Source of the DNA: DASPKW01 sp038244055
GTDB taxonomy: Bacteria; Planctomycetota; Phycisphaerae; Tepidisphaerales; Tepidisphaeraceae
Assembly (NCBI GenBank): GCA_038244055.1
Contig: JBBRTW010000080.1
Span: forward strand, 1-19,619
DNA: 19,619 nucleotides
Reading direction: 5' to 3'
In this document: in pieces, positions 7,216 through 14,068 of the stretch
Layout: each line of letters opens with the position of its first letter
Numbering within the stretch: position 1 is the first letter of the stretch
Position numbers and translations under genes: made by a program
The notes under the pieces: model-generated
What the model saw: only the letters and a program-made list of their open reading frames with translations
What the model was told of the DNA's origin: nothing
The model's database searches: none

Positions 7216-8613
7216 TTAATGTCCGTTGTTCTTGGCCGCCTCGCCGGATTTAACGGGGCGCGTCAGACCCAACTCCTCCACCCGCTCGCGTCTCCAGCCG
7301 CATTCGGGGCAGCCGCGGATGAAGTCGTAGCCGAGGTCGTAGCCGCAGTCGATGCAGCAGCCGTGGCGGAATCGGGCGACTTCGCGGAAAAATCGGCGGG
7401 GGAAGGTGGCGAGATACCAGCAGGCGGCGAGGAGGGTGCCGTAGAAAATCGAGTTGGTGATCAGTCCGGTCCAGATCGGGCGAAGGGGAATGGGCGGGCG
7501 GTCGTACGCGGAGGCGGCGGGCGAGTAGGGGATGGCAGAATATGCGCTTGTGCCGGGCGGGGGAAGGCCGCCCAGGTAAGTGAGGGTGCTGGAACTGGTG
7601 AGGTTGATTGGGCTGGCGGCGGATGAGGCGGCCGGGGCGCAGTGGCGCTCGGAGGCCATCGCCAGCATGGGCCAGCCCCGGGCATCAATCAGTCGCTCTT
7701 CGGTGCTGGATTCAGAGCTGGCGTAGGAAGGGGTGGCGCGATCGAGATCGGACCATGCGGGCAGCAGGAGCAGGGGGCTGGTTCCGCCGGCGGGGCTACC
7801 GCTATTGCTCGCGTAGGTGCTGCTGGCGGTGCAGCGGCGAGCCCATTGGGTTTGGCCGCGATCATCGATCAGCCCGACGGCATCGATCTCATTCCAACCG
7901 GGGACTTTGTCGGAGGCGAGGTAGAGCTTGATGCGGTTGGTCTTGATGTTGAGGGAGATGGGGATTTTGGAAACCGGGACCGAGGAACTGGGCGGTAACG
8001 CGGGGGATCCGGGCGTGGTGATGGAAATGGCGGTGGGGCCGTTGGTGTTGGGCGGCGCGGTCGATGGAGCCAGTCCCTCGTCTTCAGGAAGGGCCAACTG
8101 TTTCATGGCAGGCGCGCCGGGGGCGGTGGTTGGAAGCGTACCCGATGGCAGCGAGGGATCGGTGCCAGTCCAGGCGGTGACCTCGGTTCCGGATGCGTCG
8201 AAGACGGTGACCTTCACCAGTGCGCCCGGCGAGTAACTTTCGTAGACGTGAACCTCGCGCGCGATGACCGCATTGGCGTAATCCAGAACGAGCCATTCCG
8301 GACCGGAATCGGGGGATTGCGAAGCCCAGGCGGTCACCATGTCGCCGACGGAGAAGGTGTTGGGCTGCCCGGTGGCCTGCTCGGGGCTCCAGTTCATGCC
8401 GCGCTGGCGAATGGAGTGAAGCAGGGTTGCCCCGCCGCGCTCCCATTTGCTGAGGGTCCAGTGCCCGTCACCGCCATAGTAGTCGGCCGAGGATTGGCGG
8501 CCTTTCTGGACGTCGATGGTGGCGGCGAGAATCCAGGAGACCGCCAGCGTGCAGCAGACTCCGAGGACGAAGAAGCTGATGATTTTTCGAAGTTGCCTAC
8601 GAAGGAATCGCAT
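7216..8613 (-). CDS. Membrane protein with discoidin-like region and C-terminal zinc ribbon
   Basis: The 465-aa protein starts at 8613 with a GAAGG ribosome site six bases upstream. Residues about 11-31 form a membrane helix or uncleaved signal. Residues 72-150 (GMNWSPEQATGQPN... EWLVLDY... VHVYESYSPGALVKVTVF) look like the discoidin/F5-8 type-C-like region often seen in planctomycete exported proteins. A related segment (IKLYLASDKVPGWNEIDAVGL) recurs after a Pro/Thr/Ser-rich linker. A second hydrophobic helix lies near 378-402. A zinc ribbon follows on the other membrane face: Cys420-x2-Cys423 GYDL and Cys435-x2-Cys438 G. The CxxCGYDL...CPECG ribbon is common at the ends of planctomycete membrane proteins. 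Function unknown; a role in binding surface carbohydrate outside and another protein inside is inference. The gene is coupled to the 23-aa ORF upstream. Confidence 0.8.
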   Translation of the reverse strand: MRFLRRQLRKIISFFVLGVCCTLAVSWILAATIDVQKGRQSSADYYGGDGHWTLSKWERGGATLLHSIRQRGMNWSPEQATGQPNTFSVGDMVTAWASQSPDSGPEWLVLDYANAVIAREVHVYESYSPGALVKVTVFDASGTEVTAWTGTDPSLPSGTLPTTAPGAPAMKQLALPEDEGLAPSTAPPNTNGPTAISITTPGSPALPPSSSVPVSKIPISLNIKTNRIKLYLASDKVPGWNEIDAVGLIDDRGQTQWARRCTASSTYASNSGSPAGGTSPLLLLPAWSDLDRATPSYASSESSTEERLIDARGWPMLAMASERHCAPAASSAASPINLTSSSTLTYLGGLPPPGTSAYSAIPYSPAASAYDRPPIPLRPIWTGLITNSIFYGTLLAACWYLATFPRRFFREVARFRHGCCIDCGYDLGYDFIRGCPECGWRRERVEELGLTRPVKSGEAAKNNGH

Positions 8614-8622
8614 GATTGTCCT

Positions 8623-8694
8623 TCAGGTTGATGGCACATTGGTGATGAGACCCAGGACCAGGACAATTCCGACCAGCCGGATGCGTTTTTTCAT
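8623..8694 (-). CDS. 23-aa hydrophobic micro-ORF coupled to the zinc-ribbon protein gene
   Basis: ATG at 8694 is preceded by the strongest ribosome site in this region, GAGGAG, with 7-nt spacing. The product, MKKRIRLVGIVLVLGLITNV plus PST, has a Lys/Arg-rich start and one short hydrophobic stretch, so it would insert in the membrane. Its TGA overlaps the GAAGG ribosome site of the next gene, whose ATG lies 10 bp downstream. This suggests translational coupling, either as a leader peptide or as a genuine small membrane protein. Too short for gene finders; not proven. Confidence 0.5.
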   Translation of the reverse strand: MKKRIRLVGIVLVLGLITNVPST

Positions 8695-8903
8695 GGCACG
8701 GCTCCTCGCTCGGTTAGACCACCGGAGGTCACCAAGGTTTCCTGAAAGTTTCGGCCGAGTCGGCGAACATCAAACAAATCGCCGCAACCTGCGCCCAACC
8801 CCTCTCGCGATCACCGGTTTGCCGGTATATTACCGCGTTCTTTGGCGCGTTAAACAGTAATTTCTTTGTAACATCCGCATTTAGAACCCTTTAAGCACCC
8901 ACC
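8695..8903. promoter_or_regulatory. Divergent intergenic region between the micro-ORF and ychF
   Basis: These 209 bp must hold the promoters for two divergent units. The half next to ychF (about 8825-8895) is markedly AT-richer than the surroundings (GTTAAACAGTAATTTCTTTG). No confident -35/-10 pair could be set. Confidence 0.35.
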
Positions 8904-9998
8904 ATGGCATTAGAAGTCGGAATCGTCGGCCTGCCCAATGTCGGCAAGAGCACCATTTTCAACGCCCTCACCGCCGCCAAGGCGCTGGCGGCGAATTATC
9001 CATTCGCCACGATCGACCCGAATGTGGGGGTGGTCGCGGTGCCCGATGAGCGGCTGGAGATGATCCATCAGAACATGGCGACCGAGAAGATCATCCCGGC
9101 GGCGGTGCGGGTGGTGGATATCGCGGGGATCGTGCGCGGGGCATCGACCGGCGAGGGGCTGGGGAACAAGTTTTTGTCGCATATCCGAGAGGTGGATGCG
9201 ATTTTGCATGTGGTTCGATGTTTTGAAGACCCGGATATCATGCACGTTGAGGGGAAGGTCAATCCGATCGGGGATATTGAGACGATCGATACGGAACTGG
9301 CGCTGGCGGATCTGGAATCGGTGATTTCATCGATCGACAAATCGGAGCGGCAGGCGCGGAGCGGGGACAAGGAGGCGATCGCGCGGGTGGATGTGCTTCG
9401 CAAGTGCAAAGCACAGTTGAACCAGGGCAAGCCGGTGCGGGAGCTGGAGTTTAACCCCGAGGAGCGAAAGATCGTGAAAGGGATGGGGATGATCACGGGA
9501 AAGAAAGTGCTTTATGTGGCGAACGTGGCGGAGGACGATTTGATCGGCCAATCACCGCATGTGCTGCGGGTGCGCGAGCGCGCGAAGGCGGAAGGTGGCG
9601 GCGTGGTGCCCGTCTGCGGCAAGCTGGAATCGGAATTATCAGAACTCGGTGAAGACGACCGTAAAGAGATGCTGGAGAGCATGGGTTTGAAAGAGCCCGC
9701 GCTGGCGGCGCTGACGCGCGAGGCGTATCGGCTGCTGGAGCTGCAGAGCTATTTCACGGCCGGGCCGAAGGAAATCCGGGCGTGGACGATTCCGGTTGGG
9801 GCGACCGCGCCGCAGGCGGCGGGGGTGATTCATACCGATTTTGAGCGCGGGTTTATCCGGGCCAATATTTATACGGTGGCCGATCTGATGCAATATAAGA
9901 CGGAGGCTGCGATCAAGGCGGCGGGTAAACTGCGGGCCGAGGGGAAGGATTATGTGATGAAGGATGGGGATGTGACGCACTTTTTGTTTAATGTGTGA
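8904..9998 (+). CDS. ychF: Redox-regulated ATPase YchF (OLA1/EngD family)
   Basis: The 364-aa length matches the family (about 363). The P-loop is GLPNVGKS (9-16). Switch regions carry NYPFATIDPN (31-40) and the G3 motif DIAG (72-75) followed by IVRGASTGEGLGNKFL. The G4 position reads NVAE, the YchF form that favours ATP over GTP. A coiled-coil helical insertion lies around 125-195. The C-terminal TGS domain (about 280-364) contains FTAGPKEIRAW, TDFERGFIRA and the ending KDGDVTHFLFNV. The protein is a ribosome-associated ATPase with roles in translation and stress. The ATG lacks a Shine-Dalgarno site (AGCACCCACC precedes). hslU follows after 155 bp on the same strand, and operon membership is possible. 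Confidence 0.98.
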   Translation: MALEVGIVGLPNVGKSTIFNALTAAKALAANYPFATIDPNVGVVAVPDERLEMIHQNMATEKIIPAAVRVVDIAGIVRGASTGEGLGNKFLSHIREVDAILHVVRCFEDPDIMHVEGKVNPIGDIETIDTELALADLESVISSIDKSERQARSGDKEAIARVDVLRKCKAQLNQGKPVRELEFNPEERKIVKGMGMITGKKVLYVANVAEDDLIGQSPHVLRVRERAKAEGGGVVPVCGKLESELSELGEDDRKEMLESMGLKEPALAALTREAYRLLELQSYFTAGPKEIRAWTIPVGATAPQAAGVIHTDFERGFIRANIYTVADLMQYKTEAAIKAAGKLRAEGKDYVMKDGDVTHFLFNV

Positions 9999-10005
9999 GT
10001 CGGCA

Positions 10006-10037
10006 CTGGCGGACCTCGGCGCTGGCCGACCTCGGCG
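10006..10037. repeat. 16-bp tandem duplicate downstream of ychF
   Basis: CTGGCGGACCTCGGCG (10006-10021) is repeated as CTGGCCGACCTCGGCG (10022-10037) with one change. More CGGCGG/CTCGGCGG motifs follow. A short low-complexity GC repeat, probably non-functional. Confidence 0.6.
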
Positions 10038-10153
10038 CGCCGGCGGTCTCGGCGGCGGCGACTGTCGAATCCGATGAGGGGGAGAGGGAATTGTTTTAAT
10101 GATCGGAGGGAGATGGGTTTGCTTTGCGTCGCCGCGGCCTAAAATAGAGGGAC

Positions 10154-11488
10154 ATGCAGCAACTGACTCCCAAGCAGATCGTTTCCGAACTGGATCGTTA
10201 CATCGTCGGGCAGGCCGATGCCAAGCGCGCGGTGGCGGTGGCGATCCGCAATCGCTGGCGGCGGCAGCAGCTTCCGGAGTCGATGCGGCAGGATGTTTCG
10301 CCGAAGAACATCATCATGATCGGCCCGACCGGCGTGGGGAAGACGGAGATCGCGCGGCGGCTGGCGGGGCTGGTGAGCGCGCCGTTCATCAAGGTGGAGG
10401 CGACCAAGTACACGGAGGTGGGGTATCACGGGCGGGATGTGGAATCGATGGTGCGGGATCTGCTGGATGTTTCGATCCATATGGTGCGCGATGAGATGAC
10501 CGAGGCGGTCAAGGAGCCGGCCGAAGCGCAGGTGGAGGAGCGGCTGATCGATCTGCTGCTGCCGCTGCCGGCCGGTTTCGGCGATGGGGATGATGAGGAG
10601 GCCAAGCAGAAGCGCGAGCGCAATCGGGAGAAGATCAAGGATCAGATCAAGAGCGGGGCGCTGGAGGACCGCATGGTGGAGATCAACACCGAGGATCGGC
10701 CGACGGTGGTGGGGGTGCTGGGGCAGGCGGGGATGGAGATGGATGTCGAGTTCCAGAATATGTTCGAGAAAATGCTGCCGACCAAGCGCGAGACCAAGAA
10801 GCTGGCGGTGAAGGATGCGCGGAAGATTCTGTTCGCGCAGGAGGCGGAGAAGCTGATCGACAAGGAGCGGATTCAAAGGACGGCGATCGGGCGGATGGAG
10901 CAATCGGGGATTATTTTTCTGGATGAGATCGACAAGGTCTGCGGCACCGAGAGCAAGCAGGGGCCGGATGTTTCGCGGCAGGGGGTGCAGAGAGATTTGC
11001 TGCCGATCGTGGAGGGATCGACGGTCATCACCAAGCACGGGCCGGTGAAGACGGATCATGTGCTCTTCATCGCGGCCGGGGCGTTTCACAGCTCCAAGCC
11101 GAGCGATCTGATGCCGGAACTTCAGGGTCGCTTTCCGATCCGGGTAGAGCTGCAGGATCTGACCAAGGATGATTTCGTGCGCATCCTGACCGAACCGACC
11201 AACGCGCTGACCAATCAGACGACCGCGCTGCTGGAAACCGAGGGATTGAGCGTGGAGTTCACAAGCGATGCGATCGAGGCGATCGCCCAGATCGCCTACG
11301 ATGTCAACCGGCGGATGGCCAATATCGGCGCCCGGCGGCTCTACACGATTCTGGAGCGGGTGTTCGAGGAGATCAGCTTCAACGCGCCGGAACTGGCGGA
11401 GAAGAAGATCAAGGTGACGGGGGAATATGTGAGGCAGAGGCTGGCGGAGGCGGTGAAGGATGAGGATTTGAGTAAGTTTATTCTTTGA
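10154..11488 (+). CDS. hslU: HslU, ATPase subunit of the HslUV protease
   Basis: The 444-aa protein spans the full family length. It begins LTPKQIVSELDRYIVGQADAKRAVAVAIRNRWRR in the family style. The Walker A motif is GPTGVGKT (57-64), followed by the pore loop with KYTEVGYHGRDV. The I-domain spans about 110-240. Walker B is IIFLDEID, then the sensor/box region (GRFPIRVEL) and the arginine-rich NRRMANIGARRLYTILERV. It ends DLSKFIL, the tail that docks into and activates the HslV peptidase. HslU unfolds substrates with ATP and feeds them to HslV in the cytoplasm. No hslV is next to it, although the two are adjacent in most bacteria, so hslV is expected elsewhere in the genome. A GAGGGA site lies unusually close (3-4 nt) to the ATG. 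Confidence 0.98.
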   Translation: MQQLTPKQIVSELDRYIVGQADAKRAVAVAIRNRWRRQQLPESMRQDVSPKNIIMIGPTGVGKTEIARRLAGLVSAPFIKVEATKYTEVGYHGRDVESMVRDLLDVSIHMVRDEMTEAVKEPAEAQVEERLIDLLLPLPAGFGDGDDEEAKQKRERNREKIKDQIKSGALEDRMVEINTEDRPTVVGVLGQAGMEMDVEFQNMFEKMLPTKRETKKLAVKDARKILFAQEAEKLIDKERIQRTAIGRMEQSGIIFLDEIDKVCGTESKQGPDVSRQGVQRDLLPIVEGSTVITKHGPVKTDHVLFIAAGAFHSSKPSDLMPELQGRFPIRVELQDLTKDDFVRILTEPTNALTNQTTALLETEGLSVEFTSDAIEAIAQIAYDVNRRMANIGARRLYTILERVFEEISFNAPELAEKKIKVTGEYVRQRLAEAVKDEDLSKFIL

Positions 11489-11565
11489 GGATGATTGAAC
11501 AACCACAGAGACTCAGAACCACCGTCGGAATACAATAATGCGTGCAATAGCCAAAGGAGATTTCA

Positions 11566-11877
11566 ATGTCGGTCGTGGCCTATCCCCATATAGAAATTGA
11601 CGCGAGTGGCGAACCGACAATCGCCGGCGCCAATACGAAGGTCGCTATTGTTGCGATGGACCGATTGGCCTATCACTGGGACGCGGATGAAATTCAGCGG
11701 CAGCGTCCCCACTTGAGCCTTGGTCAGATTTATAGCGCGCTGGCCTACTATTACGACCATGAAGTCGAGATTAACCAATCAATTGCCGATCGAATCAGGC
11801 GGGAGGACGTCGCCTTGAGTAAGCTGGGAGAATCTCGCGTCAAGGCGAAACTCGAATTGAAAAAGGGTGCGCGTTGA
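11566..11877 (+). CDS. DUF433-like antitoxin
   Basis: The 103-aa product starts at ATG 11566 with an excellent AAGGAGA ribosome site five bases before. The order is typical of DUF433: a beta start (VAYPHIEIDASGEPTIAGANTKVAIVAMDRLAYHWDA), then DEIQRQRPHLSLGQIYSALAYYYDHEVEI. This is the small HTH-like fold that picks out operator DNA and neutralises the neighbouring toxin. The C-terminus is basic and helical (RIRREDVALSKLGESRVKAKLELKKGAR) and probably wraps the toxin. The 3' end overlaps the DUF5615 gene by 4 bp, which fits a toxin-antitoxin pair. Autoregulation by binding its own promoter region (11489-11565) is expected from family behaviour; no operator could be defined. Confidence 0.85.
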   Translation: MSVVAYPHIEIDASGEPTIAGANTKVAIVAMDRLAYHWDADEIQRQRPHLSLGQIYSALAYYYDHEVEINQSIADRIRREDVALSKLGESRVKAKLELKKGAR

Positions 11878-12224
11878 GCCTGAAATTATACATGGATCAT
11901 AATTCGCACGGCGGCATCGTGGCCGGATTGCGAAAACGAGGCATCGATCTTATCACTGCCGAAAGTGATGGCATGGCAGACGCGGATGACGAGCCCCTTT
12001 TGCAGCGGGCAGCCGATTTGGGGCGAGTTGTTTTTACTCAGGACGTCGATTTTATTGAGATCGCCGGAAATTGGATTGAGTCCGGGCGCAATTTTGCGGG
12101 TGTCATCTACGCAAGGCAGATGGGCTTGAATGTCGGCGTGGTACTCCGGGATGTGGAATTGATCGCGACTGTTCTTGAGCCTGAGGAGATGCGGAACTGG
12201 ATCGAGCGAGTCCCGCTGCTGTGA
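11874..12224 (+). CDS. DUF5615 PIN-like toxin
   Basis: The 116-aa protein begins at a TTG (11874-11876) that overlaps the TGA of the antitoxin gene (TTGA), with AAAAAGGG 7 bp upstream. The TTG start is preferred over ATG 11892 because it supplies the beta strand LKLYMDHN that opens DUF5615 proteins. Conserved acidic residues of the PIN-like fold are visible: Asp8, the Asp38-Asp39-Glu40 cluster (ADADDEPLLQRA) and Asp57/Asp59 (VVFTQDVDF). PIN-like toxins cleave RNA; activity here is assumed from the fold. GRNFAGVIYARQ follows the typical pattern of the family. Tight coupling to the DUF433 gene supports a type II toxin-antitoxin module. The gene converges on rtcB with 31 bp between. Confidence 0.85.
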   Translation: MSLKLYMDHNSHGGIVAGLRKRGIDLITAESDGMADADDEPLLQRAADLGRVVFTQDVDFIEIAGNWIESGRNFAGVIYARQMGLNVGVVLRDVELIATVLEPEEMRNWIERVPLL

Positions 12225-12255
12225 GTGCTTCAGATTGAGTTTAACATGGAAAAAG

Positions 12256-13824
12256 TTAATCCTCCGCCCTCTCCCCCTCCGGCGCCATCTTCACTATCTT
12301 CGGATCAAACTGCGCGATTACTTCCACCAGATCCGCCTGCGCCGACATCACCGCGTGAATGTCCTTGTACGAACCGGGCACTTCATCGATCCCGGCCGAC
12401 AGCAGCGTCACCCCCGCATTCGCCAAAATCGGCCGCACCCCTGACCAGCGGAATTTCTCCTTCGCCGCCGTGCGCGACATCTGCCGCCCGGCACCGTGAC
12501 TGGCGCTGAAGAGCGAAGGCGCCGAGCCGCGCCCGCGCACGACATACCCGGGCGTCGCCATCGAGCCGGGGATCACGCCCAGAACGCCCGCGCCGGCGGG
12601 TGTCGCCCCCTTGCGATGCACGATCACCTCCCGGCCGCCGTGCATCTCCTTCCAGGCGAAATTGTGATGATTCTCCACGCCCGCGATCATCTTGGCCTTC
12701 AGCGCCTTGGCAACCAGCTTGTGGATCATCTCATGATTCGCATGCGCGTAGCGGCCCATGAGGTTCATCGCCATCCAGTATTCCCGGCCGGGATCGGTAT
12801 CCAAATCGAGCCATGCGAGCCGGCGCAGCTCGGGGGGAAGCTCGGGATGGAGATGGGTCGCCAGGCGCGAGTAATGATCTGCGATGGCCGCGCCCGCGCC
12901 GCGCGAGCCGGAGTGGGAGAGGAGCGCGAGGTATTGGCCGGCAGCAAGGTCGAAAGAAGGGTTCAGGGTTCGGGGTTCAGGGTTCAGGGAAGATGAGCCA
13001 GGCGCAGCGAATTCCAAGTTCGATGATTCCCCTTCTGAACCCTGAACCTTGAACCCATTCGCTTCTTCTCGCTTCCCGCTACTCACTTCTAACTTCTTCT
13101 CGCCTCCTGAACCCTGAACCCCGAACCCTGAGCCCTCCCCAACAGTCAAAATCCCAAACTCCACAAAATGATTCCCCGAGCCGCTGGTGCCGAGTTGGCG
13201 GCGGGCTTTGTCGGCGACGTGCTGGACGATTCCGGCGAAGGACCAGTCGTCTTCGAGGACTTGGTGATCGAGGGGCTTGCGATGCTCGCCGCCGGTGCCG
13301 AAGACCGTCTGGTGTTCGAGGGCGTGGCAGAGTTCGCGATGGAGGCGGGTGATGTCGCGGGCCGGGATATCGAGGATGGAGAGCTTCATCCGGCAGGCGA
13401 TATCCACGCCGACGCCGAAGGGGATGACGCAGTTGTCGGTTGCCAGTACGCCCCCGATCGGCAGCCCATACCCCTGATGCGCATCGGGCATGAGCGCGCC
13501 CTGCACGGCCACGGGAAGGCGGACGGCATTCTTCATCTGATCGAGCGAACCGGCCTCGAGGCCCTGGCCCCAGACGCGATAGGGGGCTGGCTCGGCGCGC
13601 TCGGTGAAGGTCTTCTGCTGGGCGGCATGATCGATCAGCGCCTGTGCGAGATCGGCGAAATGCGAATGATCGAGAAACTCGGCCGGGTTATTCAGCAGCG
13701 CCGCCAGATCCTCCTTCACCCTGGCCGAGCCGAGTTCGCGCTGCGCGGCGGGGATGAGTTTGATGGCCACGCCGATGGCGGGGCCGGGCTGATAACCGAG
13801 TTTGAGGAGGTCTTTGGGCTTCAT
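12256..13824 (-). CDS. rtcB: RtcB-family RNA ligase with a 61-codon repeat insertion
   Basis: The 522-aa protein starts at ATG 13824 (MKPKDLLKLGYQPGPAIG). The open frame runs on to 13938, but that extension translates a 9-mer repeat and is rejected. Metal and catalytic residues match RtcB: Asp141 and Cys144 (VGVDIACRMKLS), Asn218-His219 (SGSGNHFVE), His304 (LLSHSGSRGAG), His386/387 (ENHHNFAWKE) and the guanylylated His443 (SASHGAGRQMSR). RtcB joins RNA 2',3'-cyclic phosphate and 5'-OH ends using Mn2+ and GTP, repairing cleaved tRNA and rRNA. Residues about 229-290 are a low-complexity insertion (GSGFGVQGSGGEKK... LNPEPRTLNPSF), encoded by the foldback element at 12956-13138. It lies in the loop between His219 and His304; without it the protein is about 461 aa. 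All key residues are kept, so function is plausible. There is no clear ribosome site. Confidence 0.93.
   Translation of the reverse strand: MKPKDLLKLGYQPGPAIGVAIKLIPAAQRELGSARVKEDLAALLNNPAEFLDHSHFADLAQALIDHAAQQKTFTERAEPAPYRVWGQGLEAGSLDQMKNAVRLPVAVQGALMPDAHQGYGLPIGGVLATDNCVIPFGVGVDIACRMKLSILDIPARDITRLHRELCHALEHQTVFGTGGEHRKPLDHQVLEDDWSFAGIVQHVADKARRQLGTSGSGNHFVEFGILTVGEGSGFGVQGSGGEKKLEVSSGKREEANGFKVQGSEGESSNLEFAAPGSSSLNPEPRTLNPSFDLAAGQYLALLSHSGSRGAGAAIADHYSRLATHLHPELPPELRRLAWLDLDTDPGREYWMAMNLMGRYAHANHEMIHKLVAKALKAKMIAGVENHHNFAWKEMHGGREVIVHRKGATPAGAGVLGVIPGSMATPGYVVRGRGSAPSLFSASHGAGRQMSRTAAKEKFRWSGVRPILANAGVTLLSAGIDEVPGSYKDIHAVMSAQADLVEVIAQFDPKIVKMAPEGERAED
12956..13138. repeat. 183-bp GGGTTCA heptamer foldback element inside rtcB
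   Basis: Four GGGTTCA/GGGTTCG units at 12959-12988 face inverted units at 13036-13056 and 13106-13131 (CCTGAACCCTGAACCCCGAA...). Arms 12956-12988 and 13106-13138 pair over 33 nt with 2 mismatches, including a perfect 26-nt block (12963-12988 with 13106-13131). Between them, CTTCTCG/CTTCCCG/CTACTCA-type 7-mers keep the heptad rhythm. Its length is exactly 61 codons with no stop in the rtcB frame. Confidence 0.95.
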
Positions 13825-13835
13825 GTCGGACCGAT

Positions 13836-13881
13836 TTGAACCACGAAAGTCTTGAACCACGAAAGTCACGAAGGGCACGAA
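13836..13881. repeat. CACGAANNN 9-mer repeat upstream of rtcB
   Basis: TTGAACCACGAAAGTC occurs twice in tandem (13836-13851, 13852-13867). It continues as CACGAAAGT, CACGAAGGG, CACGAACAA with 9-nt period. It lies just upstream of the rtcB start. Its translation in the rtcB frame gives FVPFVTFVV, so automatic annotation may wrongly extend the N-terminus. Confidence 0.8.
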
Positions 13882-13912
13882 CAAAGACGCCGTTGGGGTG
13901 GGTATCTGACAG

Positions 13913-14068
13913 CTATCGAGCGACCTGGCGGTTTCCATCGTAGCTGATGGCCTTGCGGCGATCGACGACGACGTCCCCAGTCGAGGAGGTTCGGCGGATG
14001 CAGGTAATGATCGTAGGCGGCCAATCGATGCGCGAGTTGTTGCCGTGGTGGGCTGGAACTGTTGTCAA
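13913..14068 (-). CDS. Possible 51-aa ORF overlapping the end of the Uma2 gene
   Basis: Reading from TTG 14068, whose last two bases lie in the TGA stop of the Uma2 gene (TTGA overlap), a 51-codon frame runs to TAG 13913. The product contains AHHGNNSRIDWPPTIITCIRR and ends RRKAISYDGNRQVAR. It reads like ordinary protein rather than shadow translation. I do not recognise it. It could be a tiny co-translated protein or the surviving C-terminal end of a decayed gene. There is no separate ribosome site. The arrangement copies the TTGA overlap of the DUF433/DUF5615 pair. Confidence 0.3.
   Translation of the reverse strand: MTTVPAHHGNNSRIDWPPTIITCIRRTSSTGDVVVDRRKAISYDGNRQVAR

Noticed and set aside
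10118..10145. Promoter TTTGCT/TAAAAT in front of hslU
   Set aside because: A transcript starting 6-7 nt after the -10 would begin next to the ATG and lose the ribosome site; spacing is also short.
10139..11506. 455-aa open frame antisense to hslU
   Set aside because: Every base is explained by full-length HslU on the plus strand. The antisense product is Arg/His/Leu-rich shadow translation of a GC-rich gene.
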